Below are positions 47,347 to 57,309 of a DNA stretch of 64,000 bases, in pieces (the first letter of the stretch is position 1; the number at the start of each line of letters is the position of its first letter). The notes beneath the pieces are model-generated. The model ran no database searches. It was not told where the DNA came from and saw only the letters and a list, made by a program, of their open reading frames with translations. The DNA comes from Nitratiruptor sp. SB155-2 (lineage in GTDB: Bacteria > Campylobacterota > Campylobacteria > Campylobacterales > Nitratiruptoraceae): assembly GCF_000010325.1 (NCBI RefSeq), contig NC_009662.1, forward strand, positions 454,501 to 518,500, given 5' to 3'. Position numbers and translations under genes: made by a program.

Positions 47347-47574
47347 ATGAGAATGATAGTTGGAATCTTGTTTGTAGCAGCATTTTTGTATGCCGATACG
47401 ATAAATCCATACTGGTTTCAGGAGGATAGCAAAGAGAAGCTAGAAGTTGAAGTTATTTCCAAAGACCAAAATGAGTGGGTTAACCCGTATTGGTTCCAAG
47501 AGACCAGACAGCATAATAAGGCAAAATTGCAAAGATTGACGACAATTCGAGAACAGATCCACTTTGACTCGTGA
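47347..47574 (+). CDS. Small secreted protein with duplicated NPYWFQE motif
   Basis: 75 residues. Signal peptide MRMIVGILFVAAFLYA, then a short mature part with NPYWFQE at the N-terminus and again at the middle, joined by an acidic linker (EDSKEKLEVEVISKDQNEW). No family recognised. It lies between a response regulator (upstream, same strand) and a histidine kinase (convergent, 4 bases apart) and has probable regulator-binding repeats in its promoter, so it may be the ligand, accessory or main target of that two-component system. Confidence 0.6.
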   Translation: MRMIVGILFVAAFLYADTINPYWFQEDSKEKLEVEVISKDQNEWVNPYWFQETRQHNKAKLQRLTTIREQIHFDS

Positions 47575-47578
47575 TGCG

Positions 47579-49408
47579 CTAAAAAGTGATCATATATTTC
47601 GTTCCATGGGACGTATCGATATCGATACGTCCCTTAAGCTGATGCTGAACCAATATATGGACGAGTTTCAATCCCAAACTCTCTTTTGATGCATGTGAGC
47701 TCTTGAATCCCTTTCCCGTATCTTGAATAGTGAGAACATATAGATCCCCTTTTTGCTCTAAAGTTATAAAAATAGCCCCTTTGTTATCCGGAAAAGCGTG
47801 TTTGAAGGCATTTGTAAGGAGCTCATTGATAATGAGACCCGTGTATATCGCTTTATCCATAGAAAATATTGCGTTACTTTTTACATGAATTGCTATATCT
47901 TTTTGTGAGAAAAGGTGTTGTAGTTCACTAGCCAATGTTTGGATATATTCTTGTGCGTCAATGTAGGCTATATTGTCACTTTTGTAAAGCATCTCGTGGA
48001 CGCTGCTCAACGCTCTGATACGGCTCTCTGCTTCTGTGAGGATCGATTGCATCTTTTGGTTGCTCAGTTTGTCAGATTGCAATCGTAAAAGGGATATAAT
48101 GATTTGAAGATTGTTTTTTACGCGGTGGTGGAGCTCTTTGAGGAGGACATTTTTCTCTTCGAGCGCTTTTGTGAGCTCTTGTGTCTTTTGATCTGCATAG
48201 GCTTCAAGTTTAGCTTTTTCGATCTCTTTTTTTTCTAAAAGCTGTTTGGTAGCACGCTCTTTTTCTGCTTTGTATGCGTTGATTCTTGCAGACAATGCCA
48301 TAGAAAAGAGAATTGCCTCAGAAAAAATCGAGATTTTTCCTAAATATGGAAAGTGATCGATCCATGATATAAATCCGGCCTGTTTCAGACCAAGCAGGAC
48401 GGCAACAACGAACAGAAGACTCCATCCAGTAATATAATAGATAGTATGTTTGTATCCTTTGAAATAGGCATACAATCCAATAACAATCATAATGAAAAAC
48501 ATAATCATATAGATGATCCGCTGTGGTGTGGTACTGACGATATCTGTAATGTTGAGTAGATATAGAATGAGGCTAAAAGCGATTAATAATTGAAGAAATT
48601 TATGAATTCTTGGAAAGTTTTTTTTTGTTTGTAAAAACTCGACTGTAAACATAATGATCGAGAGAGCCATAATAAGCAAAAGTGTATATATAGCGGTTGT
48701 ACTCATAAAAAAGTTTTTGAAAAAGAGTGGGAAAAATCCCGATTCGAAAAGTTCTAATACGAGAAACGAACTGACCATAATGACATAGTAAAGGTAACTT
48801 ACATCCTTTGTCATAAAAAGTAGAAAAATATTATATGCGATCAGTGCTAGCATTGCACCCAGAAACAAAAAGGTAACAAGTTTGTCTTTTTCATTTTTTG
48901 CTTCGTAGTATGCTGGATCGGCAAGATTGAGTTTTGCGAAGAACCCCACATTTTGATCCTGGGCTTTGAGCAAAAAAGTTTTTTCCTCATATGGCTTGAA
49001 AAAGATTAAAAAGGGATGGGTGAGATAGTGTGAGGGCAGTTTTTTTAATCGGTATCCACTTTCATATACTTTGGAGCTATTGAGATCGTACAGCCAGATC
49101 TTTTCTTGGATAGGATAGTCATATTCTAAAACTTTTGTGATAGCTTTATCAAAAGGGTTTTTTATGCGAAAGAGAAGCCAAAGGGTAGCATCGTATTGAT
49201 AACCGAGCAATAATTTATTGACATTCGTTTGTTGAAATAGCTGTTTGTGATGCAAAAGATAGTTTAGATTTGACTGAGAGTTTCTATCGAGATAGTAGAG
49301 TGTAGAAGGTGTGATATTTTTTATTTTGTTATCATCGAGAATGATCGTTTGCGCAAAAGAGAAAGAGAATGTGTATAGAAATATACAAAAAAAATATACT
49401 CTTTTCAT
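47579..49408 (-). CDS. Sensor histidine kinase with 7TMR-DISM sensor and HisKA_2 kinase
   Basis: 609 residues from ATG 49408 (AAGG, spacing 5; GTG 49414 is less likely). Signal peptide, then a 7TMR-DISMED2-type periplasmic domain (residues about 20-160), seven membrane helices (about 170-370), a coiled coil, and a HisKA_2 kinase: phospho-His in LLKELHHRVKNNLQIIISLL, N-box LIINELLTNAFKHAF, G-boxes IQDTGKGF and ESLGLKLVHIL. The periplasmic domain resembles carbohydrate-binding folds. Its partner is probably the regulator at 46601. Confidence 0.85.
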   Translation of the reverse strand: MKRVYFFCIFLYTFSFSFAQTIILDDNKIKNITPSTLYYLDRNSQSNLNYLLHHKQLFQQTNVNKLLLGYQYDATLWLLFRIKNPFDKAITKVLEYDYPIQEKIWLYDLNSSKVYESGYRLKKLPSHYLTHPFLIFFKPYEEKTFLLKAQDQNVGFFAKLNLADPAYYEAKNEKDKLVTFLFLGAMLALIAYNIFLLFMTKDVSYLYYVIMVSSFLVLELFESGFFPLFFKNFFMSTTAIYTLLLIMALSIIMFTVEFLQTKKNFPRIHKFLQLLIAFSLILYLLNITDIVSTTPQRIIYMIMFFIMIVIGLYAYFKGYKHTIYYITGWSLLFVVAVLLGLKQAGFISWIDHFPYLGKISIFSEAILFSMALSARINAYKAEKERATKQLLEKKEIEKAKLEAYADQKTQELTKALEEKNVLLKELHHRVKNNLQIIISLLRLQSDKLSNQKMQSILTEAESRIRALSSVHEMLYKSDNIAYIDAQEYIQTLASELQHLFSQKDIAIHVKSNAIFSMDKAIYTGLIINELLTNAFKHAFPDNKGAIFITLEQKGDLYVLTIQDTGKGFKSSHASKESLGLKLVHILVQHQLKGRIDIDTSHGTKYMITF

Positions 49409-49471
49409 TCTCACCTTTCATTATATATTGTTGACATGTTCGAGATTTTGAAGTATAATTTCACTCGCTTT

Positions 49472-49548
49472 GGCTGGGTAGCTCAGCTGGTGAGAGCGCT
49501 GGTCTCATAAGCCGGAGGTCGGGAGTTCAAGTCTCCCCCCAGCTACCA
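49472..49548 (+). tRNA. tRNA-Met (CAU), elongator type
   Basis: 77 bases with encoded CCA. Acceptor GGCTGGG/CCCAGCT (G-U first pair), D stem GCTC/GAGC, anticodon loop CTCATAA, T arm GGGAGTTCAAGTCTCCC. Without the three G-C pairs and mismatched first pair of initiators, this is the elongator; the lysidine Ile2 tRNA shares the anticodon but has a different body. Confidence 0.92.
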
Positions 49549-49705
49549 CACTCCCCTAATGTTTTGCTTCCATGACATGATTTGTACCTAAATCCATTTG
49601 TATTATAATTTTTCAAAATCAATCATTGTTGAATCTATAGTGTTTTATCGAGAATCAATATATTTTTGAGTTTTTTCACTGTATGATTATACAAAAAGGT
49701 TTGCA

Positions 49706-50512
49706 ATGATTGAAGTGGCTACTAATTTGATCAAACAGGCAGATTATCTTCTCATTACGGCTGGGGCTGGTATGGGAGTGGATAGTGGGCTCCCTGATTT
49801 TAGAGGAGTTCATGGATTTTGGAGGGCTTATCCGGCAGCGAAAAAGCTCGGCCTTCGATTTGAAGAGTTGGCAAATCCAAGATGGTTTGAAAAAGACCCA
49901 AAACTTGCATGGGCGTTTTATGGCCATCGCCTGCATCTTTATCGTGATACAAATCCTCATAAAGGATTTCGACTGCTTCTAGAGATTGCTCAGAGAAAAA
50001 AAGAGTATTTTGTGGTTACTTCAAATGTGGATGGGCAATTTCAAAAAGCCGGTTTTGATGAAATGAAAATCGATGAAGTTCATGGAAGCATTCACTATTT
50101 GCAGTGCATAAAGCCTTGTCGTGATGATATATGGAGTGCTGATGGAGTTGATATTCAAATTGACACGGAGCGTTTTTTAGCAAGGGAGCCTTTGCCAAAA
50201 TGTCCTTATTGTGGTGCGGTTGCCAGGCCTAATATTTTAATGTTTGGAGATTGGCATTGGATATCTTCTAGGGAAGATGCGCAACAAGGACGTTTCAAAA
50301 ACTTTCTGCATCGGGCGAAAGAATCCTTGGTTATTGTGGAGATTGGAGCCGGCACTGCAGTACCTACGATTCGTCTTTTAGGTGAACAAATATCGCAAAA
50401 TTATAATGCCCCTTTGATTCGTATCAATCCGAGAGAAGCGCAAGGAGCCACTGTGGGCCTTGCATTAGGAGGGCAAGAGGCAATAGAAAAAATATATGAA
50501 ATTGTACAATGA
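49706..50512 (+). CDS. Sir2-family NAD-dependent protein deacetylase
   Basis: 268 residues. Sirtuin motifs: GAGMGVDSGLPDFRG, VTSNVDGQFQKAGF, catalytic His in EVHGSIHYLQC, zinc pairs LQCIKPC and KCPYCG, and IEIGAGTAVPTIR. The sequence is of the divergent bacterial SIR2 group, longer at the Zn lobe than CobB. Removes acyl groups from Lys; Acs at 59926 is a classical sirtuin substrate, but the link here is inference. No TIR, effector or other partner is beside it, so no sign of an antiphage Sir2 system. Confidence 0.82.
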   Translation: MIEVATNLIKQADYLLITAGAGMGVDSGLPDFRGVHGFWRAYPAAKKLGLRFEELANPRWFEKDPKLAWAFYGHRLHLYRDTNPHKGFRLLLEIAQRKKEYFVVTSNVDGQFQKAGFDEMKIDEVHGSIHYLQCIKPCRDDIWSADGVDIQIDTERFLAREPLPKCPYCGAVARPNILMFGDWHWISSREDAQQGRFKNFLHRAKESLVIVEIGAGTAVPTIRLLGEQISQNYNAPLIRINPREAQGATVGLALGGQEAIEKIYEIVQ

Positions 50513-50730
50513 TAAGAGATCCCAAAAAATTGGCTTTTATCATGGCAAGGAATATCACGAAAACGAAAGCGGATATTACAAAAAATGAAGTCTGTTTTCT
50601 AGTACGTTCTTATGTAAAACTTCATAACAAGCTCTATCGTATTCGAATCGATGAAGAAGAGTTCGTCAAAAAGAGCTGCAGATATTATGAACAGTTTTTT
50701 GTCGTTTTCTTCTTGAATGGTAAAAAGTAG
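50509..50730 (+). CDS. Small hypothetical protein coupled to the sirtuin gene
   Basis: 73 residues, start overlapping the Sir2 stop (ATGA). Basic, with a mixed pattern (KLHNKLYRIRIDEEEFVKK) and no membrane segment. No family recognised. It ends 13 bases before a tRNA-Ser gene on the other strand. Confidence 0.6.
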   Translation: MIRDPKKLAFIMARNITKTKADITKNEVCFLVRSYVKLHNKLYRIRIDEEEFVKKSCRYYEQFFVVFFLNGKK

Positions 50731-50742
50731 ATGGAAATATAG

Positions 50743-50834
50743 TGGCGGACAGGGAGGGATTCGAACCCTCGGTACCCGCAATGGGTACGCCTCCTTAGCA
50801 GGGAGGTGGTTTCAGCCAGCTCACCCACCTGTCC
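50743..50834 (-). tRNA. tRNA-Ser (GCU)
   Basis: 92 bases including CCA; class II tRNA with long variable arm. Acceptor GGACAGG/CCTGTCC, anticodon loop TGCTAA giving GCT, variable arm CGTACCCATTGCGGGTACCG, T arm GAGGGTTCGAATCCCTC. Confidence 0.94.
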
Positions 50835-50862
50835 TTGAAGTGGATGAAATTATAAAGAATTT

Positions 50863-51546
50863 TTAGAGGTTTGTCAATATTTTTTCCACAACTTCAGCTG
50901 GATTGTTCGCCTGATAGATAGGACGTCCTACGACGATAAAATCCACTTTTTTCTCTTTTGCAAGATTGATGTCAGCTACACGTTTTTGGTCACCTGCACT
51001 CTCTCCAAAAGGTCTTATACCGGGAGTCAAAGTGATAAATGTATCGCTTGTGATGTTTTTGATCAAATCACTCTCATAGACACTACACACCACGCCATCG
51101 AGTCCTGCTTCGTAGGCCTCCTTGGCAAACTGCTTTGCTTTGTTTTCGATCGAATCATTGTAGATGGATCGAAACTGTTCTTCGTTGAAGGATGTAAGTA
51201 CAGTGACTGCAAGAACGAGCGGGGGATTTTGAAATTTTTGTACTCTTTGCATGACACTCTGCATCGCTTCTTTGCCAGCACTGGCGTGAATATTGAACAT
51301 TTCGACACCAAGTTTTGCGATCTCTTCGGCTGCATCGGCCATGGTATTGGGAATATCATAGAGTTTCAAGTCAAGAAAAATGTGGAAATTTGGATTGATC
51401 TGTTTGATCTGTTTTAAAAACTCTTTTCCGTCTCGAATATAGCTCCTCAGACCAACTTTGAGCCAGATGTCGTAGTTTTTCAAGGATTTTGCAAGGGAGA
51501 GATTCTCTTCTATGCTGGGTAGATCAAGTGCGACGCAAAGCTGCAT
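50863..51546 (-). CDS. pyrF: Orotidine 5'-phosphate decarboxylase
   Basis: 227 residues. Active-site motif [13 protein letters not shown] near residue 57, [19 protein letters not shown] and VVGRPIYQA. Last step of UMP synthesis. Group 1 bacterial type, usual length. Divergent from the MutS-like gene. Confidence 0.95.
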   Translation of the reverse strand: MQLCVALDLPSIEENLSLAKSLKNYDIWLKVGLRSYIRDGKEFLKQIKQINPNFHIFLDLKLYDIPNTMADAAEEIAKLGVEMFNIHASAGKEAMQSVMQRVQKFQNPPLVLAVTVLTSFNEEQFRSIYNDSIENKAKQFAKEAYEAGLDGVVCSVYESDLIKNITSDTFITLTPGIRPFGESAGDQKRVADINLAKEKKVDFIVVGRPIYQANNPAEVVEKILTNL

Positions 51547-51596
51547 GAAACCCCTTTTTTAGTGATATAATATCAAAAAAAGAGTTAAGGGCCGGT

Positions 51597-54512
51597 TTGT
51601 TCGACAAAGAGTATCTTTCCAATCTTTTAAACGATAAGAAAAAACTTCTGACCCAAATCTACTTCGATCTCCAAAAATATTTTGAGAAGCTCTATGGAGA
51701 CAATACAGTCGTACTTATGGAGGTAGGCTCTTTTTTTGAAGTATATGAGCTCAATACTCCCCAAGAAAAAATAGGAAAAGCAAAAGAGATAGCAGAATTT
51801 CTTAATATTCAACTTACCCGCAAAAACAAATCGATTCTTGAAATAAGTGTTTCCAATCCATTGATGGCCGGAGTACCCAATTTCGCATTGGAACGCTATC
51901 TCAATAGGCTTATACAAAGCAAAAAATATACGGTCGTCCTCATTAAGCAAAAGGGTGAACCACCCCATGTCAAACGCTATCTCGCAAATATTATCTCTCC
52001 AGGAACAAACTTCGATTATCAGATAGAGCCTACGGAAAACTTTATTGCTTCGATGATACTGGGTGAAAATAGAGGTATCTATTATGCCGGTTATGCGGCC
52101 ATCGATGTAACGACAGGAAAATCGTTTGTCAATGAAATGTACTCCACGAGAGAGGATAAGACCTTTGCACTGGATGAAATTTTTACTCTTTTACAAACCT
52201 ATAATACTGCTGAATTGATTTTGACTTTTGAAGGAAATGTGGATAAAGATTTTATCTATAGCTATCTTGAAATACCTGCTCATTATACATTTCATGAAAA
52301 TAGAAGTCGCTTGAAAATCACCTATCAAAATGAACTTTTCGCAAAAGTCTTTTCCATTAAGTCGATTCTTTCCCCTATCGAATACCTGGATCTTGAGCGT
52401 TATCCCTATGCTAGTGAAAGTCTTGGAATACTTCTCGATTTTATTATCGATCACGATCCCGCAATCGTGGAAAAGTTGCAAAAACCTACATTTATCGGCA
52501 GTAGCCATTTCGTCTATCTGGGAAACAACGCTTTGGAACAGCTCAATATCATCTCCCGTGACCCCGATGAGATGACACTCTTAAAACTTTTGGACAAAAC
52601 CTCTACGCCTATTGGTAAAAGAGTCCTAAAAGAGCGCCTTCTCAATCCAATTCAGAACCAAAAAGAGCTGCAACGCCGATATGCTATGATAGAAAAATTC
52701 ATACCCCATTTTAAAGAGATAGAAGTTTTACTCAAACAGATCTATGATATCGAGCGAATATTAAGAAGAATCAAACTTAGAAAAGCACACCCTTTCGAGA
52801 TCAACTATTTGCATACTTCGTTGTACTATATCGAGAAACTTTCCAACACATTGAAATCATACGATATGGGTATAGAAGCGTTCAGTATCGAGGAAGTGTA
52901 TAGATTTAGAAAATCGATCGAAGATGTTTTCGATCTGGAAAAGAGTGCCAAGTACCGAAAAGAGCAAATTGATGCGAACATTTTCAAACCTGGTGTCAAT
53001 CTTTTTATTGATCAAATTGAAAAGCAGATTGGGAAAACCTTGGAAAAACTCCATGCGATTCAAAACCATGTCGCCTCCTTTTGCGATAAAGAGGAGAGTG
53101 TGCAGCTGGGATGGCTAGAGAGTGAGGGTTTTCATATAGTTATGACGAAAAATAGATTCATGCAGATTGAAAAGGATCTTTTACAGAGTTTCGTGACCAT
53201 AGAAAATGAACACTATTTTTTCAAAGATTTTCATATCAAAAAACTGAAAAACAGTGTGAAGCTTACCCATGAAATCATTGAGGAACTCTCGAAAGAGTAT
53301 ACCGCTTTGCAAACACGTCTTGTAGCTCTCGTCAAAAAAAGCTACACAGAAGTTCTTATGGAGATAGAGCTGCGATACAGTGCTTTGATGGAAAAGCTTA
53401 TAACGTTCATTGGAGAGATCGATTTTTCCATTAGCGGTGCGAAATGTGCCAAGGAGTTTAACTACTCGAAACCTGAAATTGTAAAGCAAGATATTTTAGA
53501 GTTTGTTGCTCTACGCCATCCCATCATCGAATCAAGGGAGGAGAATGGGATCTACATTCCAAACGATATCTATCTCGGAGAGCCTTTCGAGCCACAATGT
53601 GATCATGTGACATTGCAAGCGAGTGACAATAAACCGGTACAGGGTATTTTACTCTATGGAATTAATTCTAGTGGGAAAAGCTCTTTGATGAAAAGTGTAG
53701 GTATTGCAGTAGTCATGGCGCAAGCTGGAATGTTCGTTCCGGCAGCATCGATGCGGTTCGGACTTGTTGACAAGATTTTTACGAGAATCGTCTCAAAAGA
53801 TAATCTCTACAAAGGGCTCTCCACCTTTGCAGTCGAGATGCTGGAACTCAAAAACATTTTCAATCGTGCCACAAATCGATCTTTGGTTCTTGGAGATGAG
53901 ATCAGTCACGGGACGGAAACCTATTCGGCTTTGTCGATTGTCGGTGCCGCAATCCAAAGGCTCTATGAGATGGGAAGCAAATTTATATTTGCGACCCATC
54001 TGCATCAACTCACCACTATAGAACCTATCATGTCACTGAAACGTCTCGTTTTCTTGCATCTTGGTGTGACATATGATGAAGAAAATGATCGATTGATTTA
54101 TGATAGAAAGCTCCAAGTCGGCCCTGGTGGTACACTCTATGGCTTGGAGTTTGCCAAGGCTCTTCATATGGATAAAATTTTTCTCGATTATGCATATAGT
54201 ATCAGGAAAAAGTTGACAAAAGAGTACAGCGAGATCGAACTTCTCAAACAAAAGAAGCGTAGCAGGTATAATAAGGGAGTCTATTTAACGAAGTGTGCGA
54301 TTTGCAATGAAGTCGTGGAAGAGGTGCACCATATCGAACCAAAAGCGAAAGCCAAAGGAGGGTTTATCGATCATTTTAAAGCAAATCATAAATTCAACCT
54401 GATCCCTCTTTGTTCCAAACATCATAAAATGGTTCATGAAGGGAAATTGTTGATCAATGGATTTGTTATGAGTGATGAAGGATTGAAACTCCATTATACA
54501 GAGATTGACTAA
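51597..54512 (+). CDS. MutS7-type mismatch protein with C-terminal HNH nuclease domain
   Basis: 971 residues, TTG start at 51597 after AAGGG (spacing 6). N-terminal mismatch-recognition domain with the Phe-x-Glu motif in [12 protein letters not shown], connector and lever regions, then the MutS ATPase: Walker [13 protein letters not shown], Walker [22 protein letters not shown]. After the ATPase an HNH domain: [19 protein letters not shown], zinc Cys and the [11 protein letters not shown] end. This architecture is the MutS7 group, known from Campylobacterota, some giant viruses and octocoral mitochondria. HNH should cut DNA at a bound mismatch, making MutL/MutH unnecessary. Confidence 0.85.
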   Translation: MFDKEYLSNLLNDKKKLLTQIYFDLQKYFEKLYGDNTVVLMEVGSFFEVYELNTPQEKIGKAKEIAEFLNIQLTRKNKSILEISVSNPLMAGVPNFALERYLNRLIQSKKYTVVLIKQKGEPPHVKRYLANIISPGTNFDYQIEPTENFIASMILGENRGIYYAGYAAIDVTTGKSFVNEMYSTREDKTFALDEIFTLLQTYNTAELILTFEGNVDKDFIYSYLEIPAHYTFHENRSRLKITYQNELFAKVFSIKSILSPIEYLDLERYPYASESLGILLDFIIDHDPAIVEKLQKPTFIGSSHFVYLGNNALEQLNIISRDPDEMTLLKLLDKTSTPIGKRVLKERLLNPIQNQKELQRRYAMIEKFIPHFKEIEVLLKQIYDIERILRRIKLRKAHPFEINYLHTSLYYIEKLSNTLKSYDMGIEAFSIEEVYRFRKSIEDVFDLEKSAKYRKEQIDANIFKPGVNLFIDQIEKQIGKTLEKLHAIQNHVASFCDKEESVQLGWLESEGFHIVMTKNRFMQIEKDLLQSFVTIENEHYFFKDFHIKKLKNSVKLTHEIIEELSKEYTALQTRLVALVKKSYTEVLMEIELRYSALMEKLITFIGEIDFSISGAKCAKEFNYSKPEIVKQDILEFVALRHPIIESREENGIYIPNDIYLGEPFEPQCDHVTLQASDNKPVQGILLYGINSSGKSSLMKSVGIAVVMAQAGMFVPAASMRFGLVDKIFTRIVSKDNLYKGLSTFAVEMLELKNIFNRATNRSLVLGDEISHGTETYSALSIVGAAIQRLYEMGSKFIFATHLHQLTTIEPIMSLKRLVFLHLGVTYDEENDRLIYDRKLQVGPGGTLYGLEFAKALHMDKIFLDYAYSIRKKLTKEYSEIELLKQKKRSRYNKGVYLTKCAICNEVVEEVHHIEPKAKAKGGFIDHFKANHKFNLIPLCSKHHKMVHEGKLLINGFVMSDEGLKLHYTEID

Positions 54513-54521
54513 GGAGGGACC

Positions 54522-54779
54522 ATGATCGAAAAAGCGGTGGATCTATTTGAAAACGATAAATATGATGAAGCACTGCCGATTTTTAAAAAATTGGCCAAAG
54601 AGGGTGATGCAGAAGCGATGTATTACCTTGGTATGATGTATTATGAAGGATGGGGTGTAGAAAAGGATGAAAAAATGGCAGTAGAATGGTGGAAAAAGGC
54701 AAACAGACGAGGCAGTCTTGATGCCAAATATATGCTTCAGACCATTTGCGCTACATCGAGTGTCTTTGCAAGAGAGTAG
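54522..54779 (+). CDS. Sel1-repeat protein
   Basis: 85 residues, AAGGAGG before ATG. One Sel1-like unit (EAMYYLGMMYYEGWGVEKD) with a preceding TPR helix pair (YDEALPIFKKLAKEGD) and a second partial unit. A protein-contact scaffold; it lacks a signal peptide and enzyme motifs. Adjacent to the MutS7 gene, cotranscribed. Confidence 0.65.
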   Translation: MIEKAVDLFENDKYDEALPIFKKLAKEGDAEAMYYLGMMYYEGWGVEKDEKMAVEWWKKANRRGSLDAKYMLQTICATSSVFARE

Positions 54780-55031
54780 ATGTATACTTTTGTTGTGATC
54801 GTTTTTTCCGTTGGAGCAGCTATCACTGTTTATTATCTCTTCCTTCGTCAAAAATCGAAACGCCTCACTTTGATAGAACAGGGTATTTGTCCTGAGTGTA
54901 AAGAAGCCAGTATAGAAATAAAAAGAAACAAGAGTGGCGGGTGTAGCGGTACGAACAGTGTCTTATTCGAATGTGATGCTTGCGGGTATCAAGAGGAGTT
55001 TCACATCGCATCTAGTGGTTGTAGGATGTGA
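54780..55031 (+). CDS. Membrane-anchored zinc-ribbon protein
   Basis: 83 residues. N-terminal membrane helix (TFVVIVFSVGAAITVYYLFL), then a zinc ribbon: CPEC and CDAC pairs, GGCSGTNSVLFECDACGY. Function unknown. Its 3' end overlaps the convergent GGDEF/EAL gene by 20 bases. Confidence 0.6.
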   Translation: MYTFVVIVFSVGAAITVYYLFLRQKSKRLTLIEQGICPECKEASIEIKRNKSGGCSGTNSVLFECDACGYQEEFHIASSGCRM

Positions 55032-57309
55032 TGAACTCTTTGAATTCGTTCAAAGGCAAAGGCTTCGCATATAAATAGCCTTGGGCATAGAAGCATTTAA
55101 GATCTTTTAAGATGCGTTCTTGCTGTTTTGTCTCTACACCTTCTGCGATAATCTCTTTTCTGAATGTATACGCTATATCTGTGATAATCTTTGTGATCTG
55201 ATAGTCTTCAGGATCCTTGTCAATATCATCTATGAAGCTTTTATCGATTTTTATCGTATCGAATGGCAGACGTTTGAGATAATTGAGCGAAGAGTACCCC
55301 GTTCCAAAATCATCAAGTGCGACTTGAAATCCGATCTGTTTGATGGCTTCCAGCATATTGACGGTATGTGAGACATTTTCCATTGAGAGTGTCTCTGTGA
55401 TTTCGAGTTCCAGTTTCGATGGATCGATGTTATATAGTTTGAGATTCTTATCAAGAAAGTCGAGAAATTTTGGATTCCTAAATTGTCTAGCTGAAATATT
55501 TAAAGAAAGCACGATGTTTTGTAACTCTTTATCACTACTCCACTCTTGTAAATGCCGGAAACTCTTTTTTATGACAAATTCGTCGATCTTTTCTATCAAA
55601 TCGCTTCGCTCGGCTACGGGAATAAAAACATTGGGAGTAAGAAGACCCTTTTGCGGGTGATTCCAGCGAATAAGTGCTTCTGCACCGATAACTTTATTAT
55701 TTTGAATATCGATTTTAGGCTGAAAGAAAAGAGTGAGTTCATCCTCTTTTTTCAGTGCTTTGCGAAGATCCTGAGTTGTCTGTTGCAGATGATCTAGATA
55801 CTTTTTCATCTCTTCTTTAAAGAAAACGAATCTGTTTTTTCCACTTTTCTTCGCTTCATACATGGCGATATCGGCATAGCGTGTCAATGTTTCGATATCA
55901 TCCGAGTCATCGGGAAAGATAGCGATGCCAAGACTACAGGAAACGGAAAAATTGATATTTCCGTAGCGATACTCCTTTGCTACAGACTCTTTTATTTTTT
56001 CCAAAACGATATCCAAGGAATCTTTTGTTTCTACTTTCGGTATCAAAACGACAAACTCATCTCCACCGATGCGGAATATAAGATCCGAAGAACGGAGCGT
56101 TTCTTTAAGGATGGTAGCAATATCTATGAGGAGTTTGTCTCCTATCTCGTGACCGTAGGTATCATTGACAAATTTAAAATTATCGATATCAAGAAAGATA
56201 AGGGCGAAACGTTCTTTGGATCTTTGCGCAATTTTCGACAGTTTTTCTAGGATATCTTGAAAAGAGACTCTGTTTGGTAAGGATGTGAGTGGATCATTGT
56301 ATGCAAGGAATTCCACCTGTTTTTTTGCTTTGATCTCTTCGGTGACATCTATGGCAATACCTATTATCGTCGTGGATCTGTTATGTTTTTTTCGAACTTT
56401 GATAACGTTTTTAAGATATTTCTCCCCTTTAGGGGTATAGAATTTGACGACCGTTTCAAATTTTAAGCCTTTTTGATATGCCTCTTCTATTTCTTCAATA
56501 AAACGGAGCTTTTCTTGCGGATCGATCATCTGTAGGAAATGTTCCCAATCTAGACGCTCTTTCATATTGAGGCCCAAAATTCTATAGAGTTGGTCGCTGC
56601 AAAAAAAGGTGTCACTATCTTTAATATACTCCCAACTGCTCATATTGGCAATTTTTTGAGCTTCTGCTAGGTGCATTTCACTCTGTTTTATTTTTTGGAT
56701 ATAAAGGTGTATTGCATGTAGCATTTTGTTGATGGCTCTTGTAATTGCAATAAGTTCGAGGTATTCATCTGTTGGTTTGACCTGTTTGGTCGTTCGGATA
56801 TCGATATTTGATAGTTGCGAAGAGAATGTATATAAAGCGTCTATTTTTTTATTAATATAGCGAGCGAAAATGAGACCAAGAGCAAGCAGTAGCAGAGTGA
56901 AAAATGTGAAGTATATATCGAATTTTTTAAAAAATTGATTCATTATTTCATAATCATATTCAACGAAAAGATATCCGACTTTTTGATTTTTGTATTGTAT
57001 AGGATAGAGGGATTGATTCTTTTGTGTTGGGATGGGCTTTTGTGCAATCTTTAATTTTTTAATGGAACTGACGCTTGTTTGAATGTTTTGAAGTGTTTTT
57101 TGCAGTTCATCGTCAAAATGAAAATAGGCAAGAGGGGCAATCGTACGGAGATTTTCTTGAATGATAAATTTGATATTTTGTTCTTCTATGTTTTGTAATG
57201 TAGTACGAATTTGGAAATAGATAATCGTTTGAAAAACAAATAGAACGACAATTGCTAAAAGAATTGTAGCACGAATCATCCAAGCAAGTGAATATCTACT
57301 TGTTTTCAT
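55012..57309 (-). CDS. Membrane GGDEF-EAL protein (c-di-GMP turnover)
   Basis: 765 residues. Membrane helices at about 10-30 and 142-162 flank a periplasmic sensor of about 110 residues; HAMP-like region, PAS domain (about 225-335), then GGDEF: RIGGDEFVVL, and EAL: GAEALIRWNHPQKGLL with the LDDFGTGYSSL and EGVE segments kept. Both domains look catalytically complete. Third gene of an operon behind a TonB receptor and YfiR-like protein, with a 14-base overlap. Confidence 0.88.
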   Translation of the reverse strand: MKTSRYSLAWMIRATILLAIVVLFVFQTIIYFQIRTTLQNIEEQNIKFIIQENLRTIAPLAYFHFDDELQKTLQNIQTSVSSIKKLKIAQKPIPTQKNQSLYPIQYKNQKVGYLFVEYDYEIMNQFFKKFDIYFTFFTLLLLALGLIFARYINKKIDALYTFSSQLSNIDIRTTKQVKPTDEYLELIAITRAINKMLHAIHLYIQKIKQSEMHLAEAQKIANMSSWEYIKDSDTFFCSDQLYRILGLNMKERLDWEHFLQMIDPQEKLRFIEEIEEAYQKGLKFETVVKFYTPKGEKYLKNVIKVRKKHNRSTTIIGIAIDVTEEIKAKKQVEFLAYNDPLTSLPNRVSFQDILEKLSKIAQRSKERFALIFLDIDNFKFVNDTYGHEIGDKLLIDIATILKETLRSSDLIFRIGGDEFVVLIPKVETKDSLDIVLEKIKESVAKEYRYGNINFSVSCSLGIAIFPDDSDDIETLTRYADIAMYEAKKSGKNRFVFFKEEMKKYLDHLQQTTQDLRKALKKEDELTLFFQPKIDIQNNKVIGAEALIRWNHPQKGLLTPNVFIPVAERSDLIEKIDEFVIKKSFRHLQEWSSDKELQNIVLSLNISARQFRNPKFLDFLDKNLKLYNIDPSKLELEITETLSMENVSHTVNMLEAIKQIGFQVALDDFGTGYSSLNYLKRLPFDTIKIDKSFIDDIDKDPEDYQITKIITDIAYTFRKEIIAEGVETKQQERILKDLKCFYAQGYLYAKPLPLNEFKEFITSYNH

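Noticed and set aside
49472-49548. Initiator tRNA-Met
   Set aside because: It lacks the mismatched first pair and the three G-C pairs of the anticodon stem; it fits the elongator.
49706-50730. Sir2-type antiphage defence system
   Set aside because: No known effector partner (TIR, HerA, Argonaute or STAND) is adjacent; a metabolic sirtuin is simpler.
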